A stretch of 64,000 nucleotides of DNA from assembly GCF_029227915.1 (NCBI RefSeq), contig NC_079879.1, positions 2,108,001 to 2,172,000 on the forward strand. Direction: 5' to 3'. Of the stretch, positions 54,142-64,000 are shown piece by piece. A program made the position numbers and the translations under genes. Origin of the DNA: Hydractinia symbiolongicarpus. Lineage: Eukaryota > Cnidaria > Hydrozoa > Anthoathecata > Hydractiniidae. Under the pieces are notes generated by a model, which saw only the letters and a list, made by a program, of their open reading frames with translations, made no database searches and was not told the DNA's origin. The stretch's first letter is position 1; each line of letters opens with the position of its first letter.

Positions 54142-54489
54142 AACATGTATTTAGCGATATTTTTCTGATATTACTAGGTTGTATCGCCTTTAACAGTGAA
54201 ACGATTGACTGTGGGACTTAATGGAACTGCTTTTGGACTTTGACCTTATAAATGTTATAAATGAGGCAATTGGACTCCAAGAAACAACATTCTTCTTAAT
54301 CTGACATGATTGCTGGAACTCAGGCGTTATTTAAAAATTTAGATTAGTACGTCATTTTGTACTGTGGGACCAATCGTAGCCGTTAACGCGCGCTGAGAAA
54401 ACATAGACAGCTTCCAAAACCACATTTCATTGATTTTCTAACGGTATAAGTCCGTTTCAGTTACAACGGTTGCGTCACATGTTCGTACC
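54142..54489 (+). repeat. Monomer with a 25-bp deletion (hairpin lost)
   Basis: Spacing is 348 bp. Near 54,323 GGAACTCAG joins GCGTTATTT, removing the 25 bases that hold the 5' side of the hairpin. The same deletion is found at about 57,279, 59,757 and 62,235, once per unit of the 2,478-bp HOR. This copy, outside the regular HOR, probably represents the founder class. Confidence 0.85.
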
Positions 54490-57445
54490 AACATGTATTT
54501 AGCGATATTTTTCTGATATTACTAGGTTGCATCGCTTTTAACAGTGAAGCGATTGACTGAGGGACTTAATTGAACTGATTTTGTACTTTGACCTTATAAA
54601 TGTTATAAATGATCCAATTTGACTCCAAGAAACAACATTCTTCTTAATCTGACATGATTGCTGGAACTCAATGATTACACAGGGCGCTGTGGTAGCGCTT
54701 TAATGAAAAATTTAGATAAATAAATCAGTTCTTACTGTAGGACCAATTCTAGCCGTTAACGGGCGCTATTAAAACAGAGACAGTTAACAAAAATACATTT
54801 TATTGAATTTCTAACGGTATAAGTCCGTTTCAGTTACAACGGTTAAGTCAGATATTCGTACCAACATGTATTTAGGGATAATTTTCTGATATTACTAGGT
54901 TGCATCGCTTTTAACAGTGAAACGATTGACTGCTGGACTTAATTGAACTGATGTTGGACTGTGACCTTATAAATGTGATGAATGAGCCAATTGGACTCCA
55001 AGAAATAACATTCTTCTTAATTTGACATGATTGCTGGAACTCAGTGATTACACTGGGCGCTGTGGTAGCGCTTTAATGAAAAATTTAGATAAATAAATCA
55101 GTTTTTACTGTGGGACCAATTCTAGCCGTTAACGCGCGCTATTAAAACAGAGACAGGTTCCAAAACTACATTTTATTGAATTTCTAACGGTATAAGTCCG
55201 TTTCAGTTAGAACGGTTGAATCACATATTCGTATCAACATGTATTTAGTGATATTTTTCTGATATTTCTAGGTTGCATCGACTTTAACAGTAAAACAATT
55301 GACTGTGGGACTTAATTGAACTGATTTTGTACTTTGACCTTATAAATGTTATAAATGAGGCTATTGGACTCCAAGAAATAACATTCTTCTTAATTTGACG
55401 TGATTGCTGGAACTCAGAGATTACACTGGGCGCTGTGGTAGCACCTTAATGAAGAATTTAGATAAATATGTCATTTTGTACTGTGGGACCAATCCTAGCC
55501 GTTAACGCGCGCTGAGAAAACATAGACAGCTTCCAAAACCACATTTCATTGATTTTCTAACATTATCAGTCGGCTTGAGTTACAACGGTTGTGTCACATA
55601 TTCGTACCAACATGTATTTAGCGATATTTTTCTGATATTACTAGGTTGCATCGCTTTTAACAGTGAAACGATGGACTGGGAGACTTAATTGAACTGATTT
55701 TGGACTTTGACCTTATAAGTGTGATAAATGATGCAATTGGACTCCAAGAAATAACATTCTTCTTAGTTTGAAATGATTTCTGGAACTCAGCGATCACACT
55801 GGGCGCTGTGGTAGAGCTTTAATGAAAAATTTAGATAAATATCTCATTTTGGCCCGGGGGGCCAGTCGTAGTCGTTCGTGCGCTGAAGAAGTAGAGAAAG
55901 TTTCAAAAACTACATTTCATTGCCTTTCTAACAGTATCAGTCCCCTTGAGTTACAACGGTTGCGTCACATATTCGTACCAAAATGTATTTAGCGATGTTT
56001 TTCAGATATCACTAGGTTGCATCGCTTTTAACAGTGAAACGATTGACTGTGGGACTTAATCGAACTGATTTTGGACTTTGGCCTTATAAATGTTATAAAT
56101 GAGGCAATTGGACTCCAAGAAATGGCATTCTTCTTAATTTGACATGATTGCTGGAGCTTAATGATTACACAGGGCGCTGTGGTAGCGCTTTAATGAAAAA
56201 TTTAGATAAATATGTCATTTTGGCCCGGGGGGCAGTCGTAGTCGTTAGCGCACGCTGAAGAAATAGAGACAGTTTCAAAAACTACATTACATTGCCTTTC
56301 AAGCAGTATCAGTCCGCTTAAGTTCCAACGGTTGCGTCACATATTCGTACCAACATGTATTTAGCGATATTTTTTTGATATTACTAGGTTGCAACGCTTT
56401 TAACAGTGAAAAGATTGACTGTGGGACTTAATTGAACTGATTTTGGACTTTGACCTTATAAATGTTATAAATGAGGCAATTGGACTCCAAGAAATAGCAT
56501 TCTTATTAATTTGACATGATTGCTGGAACTCAATGATTACGCGGGGCGCTGTGGTAGCGCTTTAATGAAACATTTAGAACAATAAATCAGTTCTTACTGT
56601 GGGACCAATCCTAGCCGTTAACGCGCGCTGAGAAAACAGAGACAGTTTCCAAAACTACATTTCATTGAATTTCTAACGGTATAAGTCCGTTTCAGTTACA
56701 ACGGTTGCGTCAAATATTAGTACCAACATGTATTTAGCGATATTTTTCTGATATTACTAGGTTGTATCGCTTTTAACAGTGAAACGATTGACAGTGGGAC
56801 TTAATGGAACTGATTTTGCACTTTGACCTTATAAATGTTATAAATGAGGCAATTGGACTCCAAGAAATGGCATTTTTCTTAATTTAACATGATTGCTGGA
56901 ACTCAATAATTACACAGGGCGCTGTGGTAGCGCTTTAATGAAAAATTTAGATAAATAAATCAGTTCTTACTGTACGACCAATTCTAGCCGTTAACGGGCG
57001 CTATTAAAACAAAGACAGTTACCAAAAATACATTTTATTGAATTTCTAACGGTATAAGTCCGTTTCAGTTACAACGGTTGAGTCAGATATTCGTACCAAC
57101 ATGTATTTAGCGATATTTTTCTGATATTACTAGATTGCATCACTTTTAACAGTGAAAAGATGGACTGTTGGACTTAATTGCACTGATTTTGGACTTTGAC
57201 CTTATGAATGTGATAAATGATCCAATTTGACTCCAAGAAACAACATTCTTCTTAATCTGACATGATTGCTGGAACTCAGGCGTTATTTAAAAACTTAGAT
57301 TAGTATGTCATTTTGTACTGTGGGACCAATCGTAGCCCTTAGCACGCGCTGAGAAAACATAGACAGCTTCCAAAACCACATTTCATTGATGTTCTAACAT
57401 TATCAGTCGGCTTGAGTTACAACGGTTGTGCCACATATTCGTACC

Positions 57446-59923
57446 AACATGTATTTAGCGATATTTTTCTGATACTACTAGGTTGCATCGCTTTTAACAG
57501 TGAAATGATGGACTGTGAGACTTAATTGAACTGATTTTGGACTTTGACCTTATAAGTGTGATAAATGATGCAATTGGACTCCAAGAAATAACATTCTTCT
57601 TAGTTTGAAATGATTGCTGGAACTCAGCGATCACACTGGGCGCTGTGGTAGAGCTTTAATGAAAAATTTAGATAAATATCCCATTTTGGCCCGGGGGGCC
57701 AGTTGTAGTCGTTCGTGCGCTGAAGAAGTAGAGAAAGTTTCAAAAACTACATTTCATTGCCTTTCTAACAGTATCAGTCCCCTTGAGTTACAACGGTTGC
57801 GTCACATATTCGTACCAAAATGTATTTAGCGATGTTTTTCAGATATCACTAGGTTCCATCGCTTTTAACAGTGAAACGATTGACTGTGGGACTTAATCGA
57901 ACTGATTTTGGACTTTGGCCTTATAAATGTTATAAATGAGGCAATTGGACTCCAAGAAATGGCATTCTTATTAATTTGACATGATTGCTGGAGCTTAATG
58001 ATTACACAGGGCGCTGTGGTAGCGCTTTAATGAAAAATTTAGATAAATAAATCAGTTCTTACTGTGGGACCAATTCTAGCCGTTAACGGGCGCTATTAAA
58101 ACAGAGACAGTTACCAAAAATACATTTTATTGAATTTCTAACGGTATAAGTCCGTTTCAGTAACAACGGTTGAGTCAGATATTCGTACCAACATGTATTT
58201 AAGGATATTTTTCTGATATTACTAGGTTGCATCGCTTTTAACAGTGAAACGATTGACTGTGGGACTTAATTGAACTGATTTTGGACTTTGACCTGATAAA
58301 TATTATAAATGAGGCAATTGGACTCCAAGAAATAGCATTCTTCTTAATTTGACATGACATGCTGAAAAATAGAGACAGTTTCAAAAACTACATTTCATTG
58401 GCTTTCTAACATTATCAGTCGGCTTGAGTTACAACGGTTGCGTCACATATTCGTACCAACATGTATTTAGCGATATTTTTCTGATATTACTAGGTTGTAT
58501 CGCTTTTAACAGTGAAACGATCGACTGTGAGACTTAATTGAACTGATTTTAGACTTTGACCTTATAAGTGTGATAAATGAGGCAATTGGTCTCCAAGAAA
58601 TAACATTCTTCTTAGTTTGAAATGATTGCTGGAACTCAGCGATCACACTGGGCGCTGTGGTAGAGCTTTAATAAAAAATTTAGATAAATATGTCATTTTG
58701 GCCCGGGGGGCAGTCGTAGTCGTTAGCGCACGCTGAAGAAATAGAGACAGTTTCAAAAACTACATTACATTGCCTTTCAAGCAGTATCAGTCCGCTTGAG
58801 TTCCAACGGTTGCGTCACATATTCGTACCAACATGTATTTAGCGATATTTTTTTGATATTACTAGGTTGCATCGCTTTTAACAGTGAAAAGATTGACTGT
58901 GGGAGTTAATTGAACTGATTTTGGACTTTGACCTTATAAATGTTATAAATGAGGCAATTGGACTCCAAAAAATAGCATTCTTATTAATTTGACATGATTG
59001 CTGGAACTCAATGATTACGCGGGGCGCTGTGGTAGCGCTTTAATGAAACATTTAGAACAATAAATCAGTTCTTACTGTGGGACCAATCCTAGCCGTTAAC
59101 GCGCGCTGAGAAAACAGAGACAGTTTCCAAAACTACATTTCATTGAATTTCTAACGGTATAAGTCCGTTTCAGTTACAACGGTTGCGTCAAATATTAGTA
59201 CCAACATGTATTTAGCGATATTTTTCTGATATTACTAGGTTGTATCGCTTTTAACAGTGAAACGATTGACTGTGGCACTTAATGGAACTGATTTTGCACT
59301 TTGACCTTATAAATGTTATAAATGAGGCAATTGGACTCCAAGAAATGGCATTTTTCTTAATTTGACATGATTGCTGGAACTCAATAATTACACAGGGCGC
59401 TGTGGTAGCGCTTTAATGAAAAATTTAGATAAATAAATCAGTTCTTACTGTACGACCAATTCTAGCCGTTAACGGGCGCTATTAAAACAAAGACAGTTAC
59501 CAAAAATACATTTTATTGAATTTCTAACGGTATAAGTCCGTTTCAGTTACAACGGTTGAGTCAGATATTCGTACCAACATGTATTTAGCGATATTTTTCT
59601 GATATTACTAGATTGCATCACTTTTAACAGTGAAAAGATGGACTGTTGGACTTAATTGCACTGATTTTGGACTTTGACCTTATGAATGTGATAAATGATC
59701 CAATTTGACTCCAAGAAACAACATTCTTCTTAATCTGACATGATTGCTGGAACTCAGGCGTTATTTAAAAACTTAGATTAGTATGTCATTTTGTACTGTG
59801 GGACCAATCGTAGCCCTTAGCACGCGCTGAGAAAACATAGACAGCTTCCAAAACCACATTTCATTGATGTTCTAACATTATCAGTCGGCTTGAGTTACAA
59901 CGGTTGTGCCACATATTCGTACC
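57446..59923 (+). repeat. 2,478-bp HOR unit 1
   Basis: First complete unit, cut at the anchor of the GTTGTGCCACATATTCG monomer. It contains two GC-rich blocks (57688, 58700), the ~104-bp-deletion monomer (anchors 58190 to 58458) and the 25-bp-deletion monomer ending at anchor 59924. Compared with the block just upstream (55609 to 57446, 1,837 bp), it has 641 bp more: one full monomer plus the truncated 268-bp monomer. Confidence 0.88.
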
Positions 59924-62401
59924 AACATGTATTTAGCGATATTTTTCTGATACTACTAGGTTGCATCGCTTTTAACAGTGAAATGATGGACTGTGAGACT
60001 TAATTGAACTGATTTTGGACTTTGACCTTATAAGTGTGATAAATGATGCAATTGGACTCCAAGAAATAACATTCTTCTTAGTTTGAAATGATTGCTGGAA
60101 CTCAGCGATCACACTGGGCGCTGTGGTAGAGCTTTAATGAAAAATTTAGATAAATATCCCATTTTGGCCCGGGGGGCCAGTTGTAGTCGTTCGTGCGCTG
60201 AAGAAGTAGAGAAAGTTTCAAAAACTACATTTCATTGCCTTTCTAACAGTATCAGTCCCCTTGAGTTACAACGGTTGCGTCACATATTCGTACCAAAATG
60301 TATTTAGCGATGTTTTTCAGATATCACTAGGTTCCATCGCTTTTAACAGTGAAACGATTGACTGTGGGACTTAATCGAACTGATTTTGGACTTTGGCCTT
60401 ATAAATGTTATAAATGAGGCAATTGGACTCCAAGAAATGGCATTCTTATTAATTTGACATGATTGCTGGAGCTTAATGATTACACAGGGCGCTGTGGTAG
60501 CGCTTTAATGAAAAATTTAGATAAATAAATCAGTTCTTACTGTGGGACCAATTCTAGCCGTTAACGGGCGCTATTAAAACAGAGACAGTTACCAAAAATA
60601 CATTTTATTGAATTTCTAACGGTATAAGTCCGTTTCAGTAACAACGGTTGAGTCAGATATTCGTACCAACATGTATTTAAGGATATTTTTCTGATATTAC
60701 TAGGTTGCATCGCTTTTAACAGTGAAACGATTGACTGTGGGACTTAATTGAACTGATTTTGGACTTTGACCTGATAAATATTATAAATGAGGCAATTGGA
60801 CTCCAAGAAATAGCATTCTTCTTAATTTGACATGACATGCTGAAAAATAGAGACAGTTTCAAAAACTACATTTCATTGGCTTTCTAACATTATCAGTCGG
60901 CTTGAGTTACAACGGTTGCGTCACATATTCGTACCAACATGTATTTAGCGATATTTTTCTGATATTACTAGGTTGTATCGCTTTTAACAGTGAAACGATC
61001 GACTGTGAGACTTAATTGAACTGATTTTAGACTTTGACCTTATAAGTGTGATAAATGAGGCAATTGGTCTCCAAGAAATAACATTCTTCTTAGTTTGAAA
61101 TGATTGCTGGAACTCAGCGATCACACTGGGCGCTGTGGTAGAGCTTTAATAAAAAATTTAGATAAATATGTCATTTTGGCCCGGGGGGCAGTCGTAGTCG
61201 TTAGCGCACGCTGAAGAAATAGAGACAGTTTCAAAAACTACATTACATTGCCTTTCAAGCAGTATCAGTCCGCTTGAGTTCCAACGGTTGCGTCACATAT
61301 TCGTACCAACATGTATTTAGCGATATTTTTTTGATATTACTAGGTTGCATCGCTTTTAACAGTGAAAAGATTGACTGTGGGAGTTAATTGAACTGATTTT
61401 GGACTTTGACCTTATAAATGTTATAAATGAGGCAATTGGACTCCAAAAAATAGCATTCTTATTAATTTGACATGATTGCTGGAACTCAATGATTACGCGG
61501 GGCGCTGTGGTAGCGCTTTAATGAAACATTTAGAACAATAAATCAGTTCTTACTGTGGGACCAATCCTAGCCGTTAACGCGCGCTGAGAAAACAGAGACA
61601 GTTTCCAAAACTACATTTCATTGAATTTCTAACGGTATAAGTCCGTTTCAGTTACAACGGTTGCGTCAAATATTAGTACCAACATGTATTTAGCGATATT
61701 TTTCTGATATTACTAGGTTGTATCGCTTTTAACAGTGAAACGATTGACTGTGGCACTTAATGGAACTGATTTTGCACTTTGACCTTATAAATGTTATAAA
61801 TGAGGCAATTGGACTCCAAGAAATGGCATTTTTCTTAATTTGACATGATTGCTGGAACTCAATAATTACACAGGGCGCTGTGGTAGCGCTTTAATGAAAA
61901 ATTTAGATAAATAAATCAGTTCTTACTGTACGACCAATTCTAGCCGTTAACGGGCGCTATTAAAACAAAGACAGTTACCAAAAATACATTTTATTGAATT
62001 TCTAACGATATAAGTCCGTTTCAGTTACAACGGTTGAGTCAGATATTCGTACCAACATGTATTTAGCGATATTTTTCTGATATTACTAGATTGCATCACT
62101 TTTAACAGTGAAAAGATGGACTGTTGGACTTAATTGCACTGATTTTGGACTTTGACCTTATGAATGTGATAAATGATCCAATTTGACTCCAAGAAACAAC
62201 ATTCTTCTTAATCTGACATGATTGCTGGAACTCAGGCGTTATTTAAAAACTTAGATTAGTATGTCATTTTGTACTGTGGGACCAATCGTAGCCCTTAGCA
62301 CGCGCTGAGAAAACATAGACAGCTTCCAAAACCACATTTCATTGATGTTCTAACATTATCAGTCGGCTTGAGTTACAACGGTTGTGCCACATATTCGTAC
62401 C
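59924..62401 (+). repeat. 2,478-bp HOR unit 2
   Basis: Second complete unit, nearly identical to unit 1, with GC-rich blocks at 60166 and 61178 and the same two truncated monomers (60668 to 60936, and the one ending at 62402). A rare difference is CTAACGATATAAG near 62.0 kb in place of CTAACGGTATAAG. Confidence 0.88.
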
Positions 62402-63930
62402 AACATGTATTTAGCGATATTTTTCTGATACTACTAGGTTGCATCGCTTTTAACAGTGAAATGATGGACTGTGAGACTTAATTGAACTGATTTTGGACTT
62501 TGACCTTATAAGTGTGATAAATGATGCAATTGGACTCCAAGAAATAACATTCTTCTTAGTTTGAAATGATTGCTGGAACTCAGCGATCACACTGGGCGCT
62601 GTGGTAGAGCTTTAATGAAAAATTTAGATAAATATCCCATTTTGGCCCGGGGGGCCAGTCGTAGTCGTTCGTGCGCTGAAGAAGTAGAGAAAGTTTCAAA
62701 AACTAAATTTCATTGCCTTTCTAACAGTATCAGTCCCCTTGAGTTACAACGGTTGCGTCACATATTCGTACCAAAATGTATTTAGCGATGTTTTTCAGAT
62801 ATCACTAGGTTCCATCGCTTTTAACAGAGAAACGATTGACTGTGGGACTTAATCGAACTGATTTTGGACTTTGGCTTTATAAATGTTATAAATGAGGCAA
62901 TTGGACTCCAAGAAATGGCATTCTTCTTAATTTGACATGATTGCTGGAGCTTAATGATTACACAGGGCGCTGTGGTAGCGCTTTAATGAAAAATTTAGAT
63001 AAATAAATCAGTTCTTACTGTGGGACCAATTCTAGCCGTTAACGGGCGCTATTAAAACAGAGACAGTTACCAAAAATACATTTTATTGAATTTCTAACGG
63101 TATAAGTCCGTTTCAGTTACAACGGTTGAGTCAGATATTCGTACCAACATGTATTTAGGGATATTTTTCTGATATTACTAGGTTGCATCGCTTTTAACAG
63201 TGAAACGATTGACTGTGGGACTTAATTGAACTGATTTTGGACTTTGACCTTATAAATGTTATAAATGAGGCAATTGGACTCCAAGAAATAGCATTCTTCT
63301 TAATTTGACATGACATGCTGAAAAATAGAGACAGTTTCAAAAACTACATTTCATTGACTTTCTAACATTATCAGTCGGCTTGAGTTACAACGGTTGCGTC
63401 ACATATTCGTACCAACATGTATTTAGCGATATTTTTCTGATATTACTAGGTTGTATCGCTTTTAACAGTGAAACGATCGACTGTGAGACTTAATTGAACT
63501 GATTTTAGACTTTGACCTTATAAGTGTGATAAATGAGGCAATTGGTCTCCAAGAAATAACATTCTTCTTAGTTTGAAATGATTGCTGGAACTCAGCGATC
63601 ACACTGGGCGCTGTGGTAGAGCTTTAATAAAAAATTTAGATAAATATGTCATTTTGGCCCGGGGGGCAGTCGTAGTCGTTAGCGCACGCTGAAGAAATAG
63701 AGACAGTTTCAAAAACTACATTACCTTGCCTTTCAAGCAGTATCAGTCCGCTTGAGTTCCAACAGTTGCGTCACATATTCGTACCAACATGTATTTAGCA
63801 ATATTTTTTTGATATTACTAGGTTGCATCGCTTTTAACAGTGAAAAGATTGACTGTGGGACTTAATTGAACTGATTTTGGACTTTGACCTTATAAATGTT
63901 ATAAATGAGGCAATTGGACTCCAAGAAATA
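62402..63930 (+). repeat. 2,478-bp HOR unit 3, partial
   Basis: Third unit, with GC-rich blocks at 62644 and 63656 and the 268-bp monomer (63146 to 63414). It is slightly more diverged: CTAAATTTCATTG, CAGAGAAACG, GGCTTTATAAATG, ATTACCTTGCC and TTAGCAATATTT. About 1.5 kb is present before the order switches near 63.93 kb to a GGAACTCAGCGATCAC-type monomer, which runs to the window end. Confidence 0.85.
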
Positions 63931-64000
63931 ACATTCTTCTTAGTTTGAAATGATTGCTGGAACTCAGCGATCACACTGGGCGCTGTGGTAGAGCTTTAAT

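Larger units (their letters stand above)
51250..54300 (+). repeat. Six-monomer offset repeat (2,238 bp), partial
   Basis: Anchors 51157, 51531 and 51904 match 53395, 53769 and 54142 at exactly 2,238 bp. GGAAGTCAGCGATCAC, CCCGGGGGGGCAGTCG, GTGAAAAAATTGAC and CCAAAGATACATTTC appear in both. The three monomers between belong to other types. One of them (anchor 52277) has AACATTTATTTAG, and its variants AGCACCTTAATGAAG and GAGGCTATTGG recur near 55.4 kb. Confidence 0.7.
56200..63930 (+). repeat. Seven-monomer HOR, exactly 2,478 bp, ~3.1 copies
   Basis: Every anchor from 56352 onward recurs 2,478 bp later: for example 57446/59924/62402, 57817/60295/62773, 58190/60668 and 58830/61308/63786. Each unit has seven monomers with spacings 371, 373, 268, 372, 373, 373 and 348 bp. 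Two are truncated, by the ~104-bp and 25-bp deletions. Differences between copies are few by eye (for example GTTGTAGTCG against GTCGTAGTCG near 57.70/62.66 kb). Periodicity begins near 56.2 kb and is lost near 63.93 kb, where TAACATTCTTCTTAG replaces the expected TAGCATTCTTATTAA. Confidence 0.9.
1..64000 (+). repeat. Tandem satellite array, ~373-bp monomer, ~172 copies
   Basis: The entire window is a head-to-tail array of one AT-rich satellite. I located 173 successive anchors (AACATGTATTTA or a one- to two-base variant), all on the given strand. Spacing is usually 373 or 374 bp, with a mean of about 370 bp once truncated monomers are included. No unique sequence, transposon, microsatellite tract or inverted monomer interrupts it, and both window ends fall inside a monomer. 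The array has no open frame above 71 codons. A consensus monomer counted by hand is about 37% GC with about 15 CpG. Known biology: arrays of this kind make up centromeric, pericentromeric or other heterochromatin in eukaryotes. I do not recognise the family and cannot name the organism. Confidence 0.97.
39836..64000 (+). repeat. Array domain III: third anchor flank and truncated monomers
   Basis: The flank GAGTCAGATATTCG first appears near 40,055 and recurs to the end. Anchor starts: 40072, 40341, 40712, 41085, 41458, 41831, 42206, 42581, 42955, 43329, 43702, 44075, 44449, 44823, 45197, 45570, 45944, 46318, 46691, 47064, 47430, 47804, 48177, 48550, 48917, 49291, 49664, 50038, 50411, 50784, 51157, 51531, 51904, 52277, 52649, 53022, 53395, 53769, 54142, 54490, 54863, 55236, 55609, 55980, 56352, 56725, 57098, 57446, 57817, 58190, 58458, 58830, 59203, 59576, 59924, 60295, 60668, 60936, 61308, 61681, 62054, 62402, 62773, 63146, 63414, 63786. 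Spacings of 268-269, 348 and 366-367 bp mark recurrent truncated monomers. Confidence 0.75.

Noticed and set aside
57614-57829. 71-codon open frame, repeated at 60092-60307 and 62570-62785
   Set aside because: It starts with TTG, lies wholly inside the satellite and spans parts of two monomers. It recurs only because the 2,478-bp HOR does. No protein family is recognisable and related monomers carry stops. It is a chance frame.
1-64000. CRISPR array
   Set aside because: The repeat is contiguous, about 373 bp long, with no unique spacers and no cas genes.
1-64000. Ribosomal intergenic spacer or known named satellite
   Set aside because: No rRNA sequence is present, and the monomer does not match any satellite I can recall well enough to name (for example the Drosophila 359-bp repeat). 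A database search of one monomer would decide.

Overview
The whole 64-kb window is one uninterrupted satellite-DNA array. No gene, RNA gene, transposon or other unique sequence was found. The monomer is about 373 bp and about 37% GC (counted on one consensus read by eye). It is repeated head-to-tail, always in the same orientation. I placed 173 monomer anchors (the 12-base motif AACATGTATTTA and its variants) between position 86 and 63,786; both window ends fall inside a monomer. Long tandem satellites of this kind are typical of eukaryotic (peri)centromeric or other constitutive heterochromatin. CpG is not depleted in the consensus, which argues against a heavily CpG-methylated genome and fits an invertebrate such as an insect better than a vertebrate or plant. 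I do not recognise the satellite family, so the taxon is left open.

Layout. Domain I (1 to about 25.4 kb) mixes a few monomer types. They form local higher-order repeats (HORs): two-monomer segments of 746 bp, six-monomer units of about 2,238 bp, and a 4.10-kb offset duplication. Domain II (about 25.4 to 39.8 kb) begins where two new features appear together: the GTCAAATATTAG anchor flank and a GC-rich block GGCCCGGGGGG. It is dominated by near-identical multi-kilobase blocks, called alpha1 to alpha3 here. A fourth, alpha4, lies at 43.5-47.2 kb inside domain III. Domain III (about 39.8 to 64 kb) adds a third anchor flank (GAGTCAGATATTCG) and truncated monomers. It ends in a very regular HOR of exactly 2,478 bp: seven monomers, two of them truncated, present about 3.1 times between about 56.2 and 63.9 kb.

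How it works together. The sequence shows a satellite evolving by unequal exchange. Single monomers, dimers, tetramers, hexamers and multi-kilobase blocks have all been duplicated. Short indels (18, 21, 25, 7 and about 104 bp deletions, one about 103 bp duplication) act as markers that are then copied with the blocks and allow their order of descent to be read. Within each monomer there are recurrent structural elements: a small hairpin (GCGCT-N5-AGCGC), an 8-bp palindrome that keeps its symmetry through paired substitutions, and two ACTGTGGGAC boxes 178 bp apart, about half a monomer. The only long open frames (67-71 codons) begin with TTG, lie inside the repeat and are chance frames. Positions of HOR boundaries are by-eye estimates, usually good to a few tens of bases.
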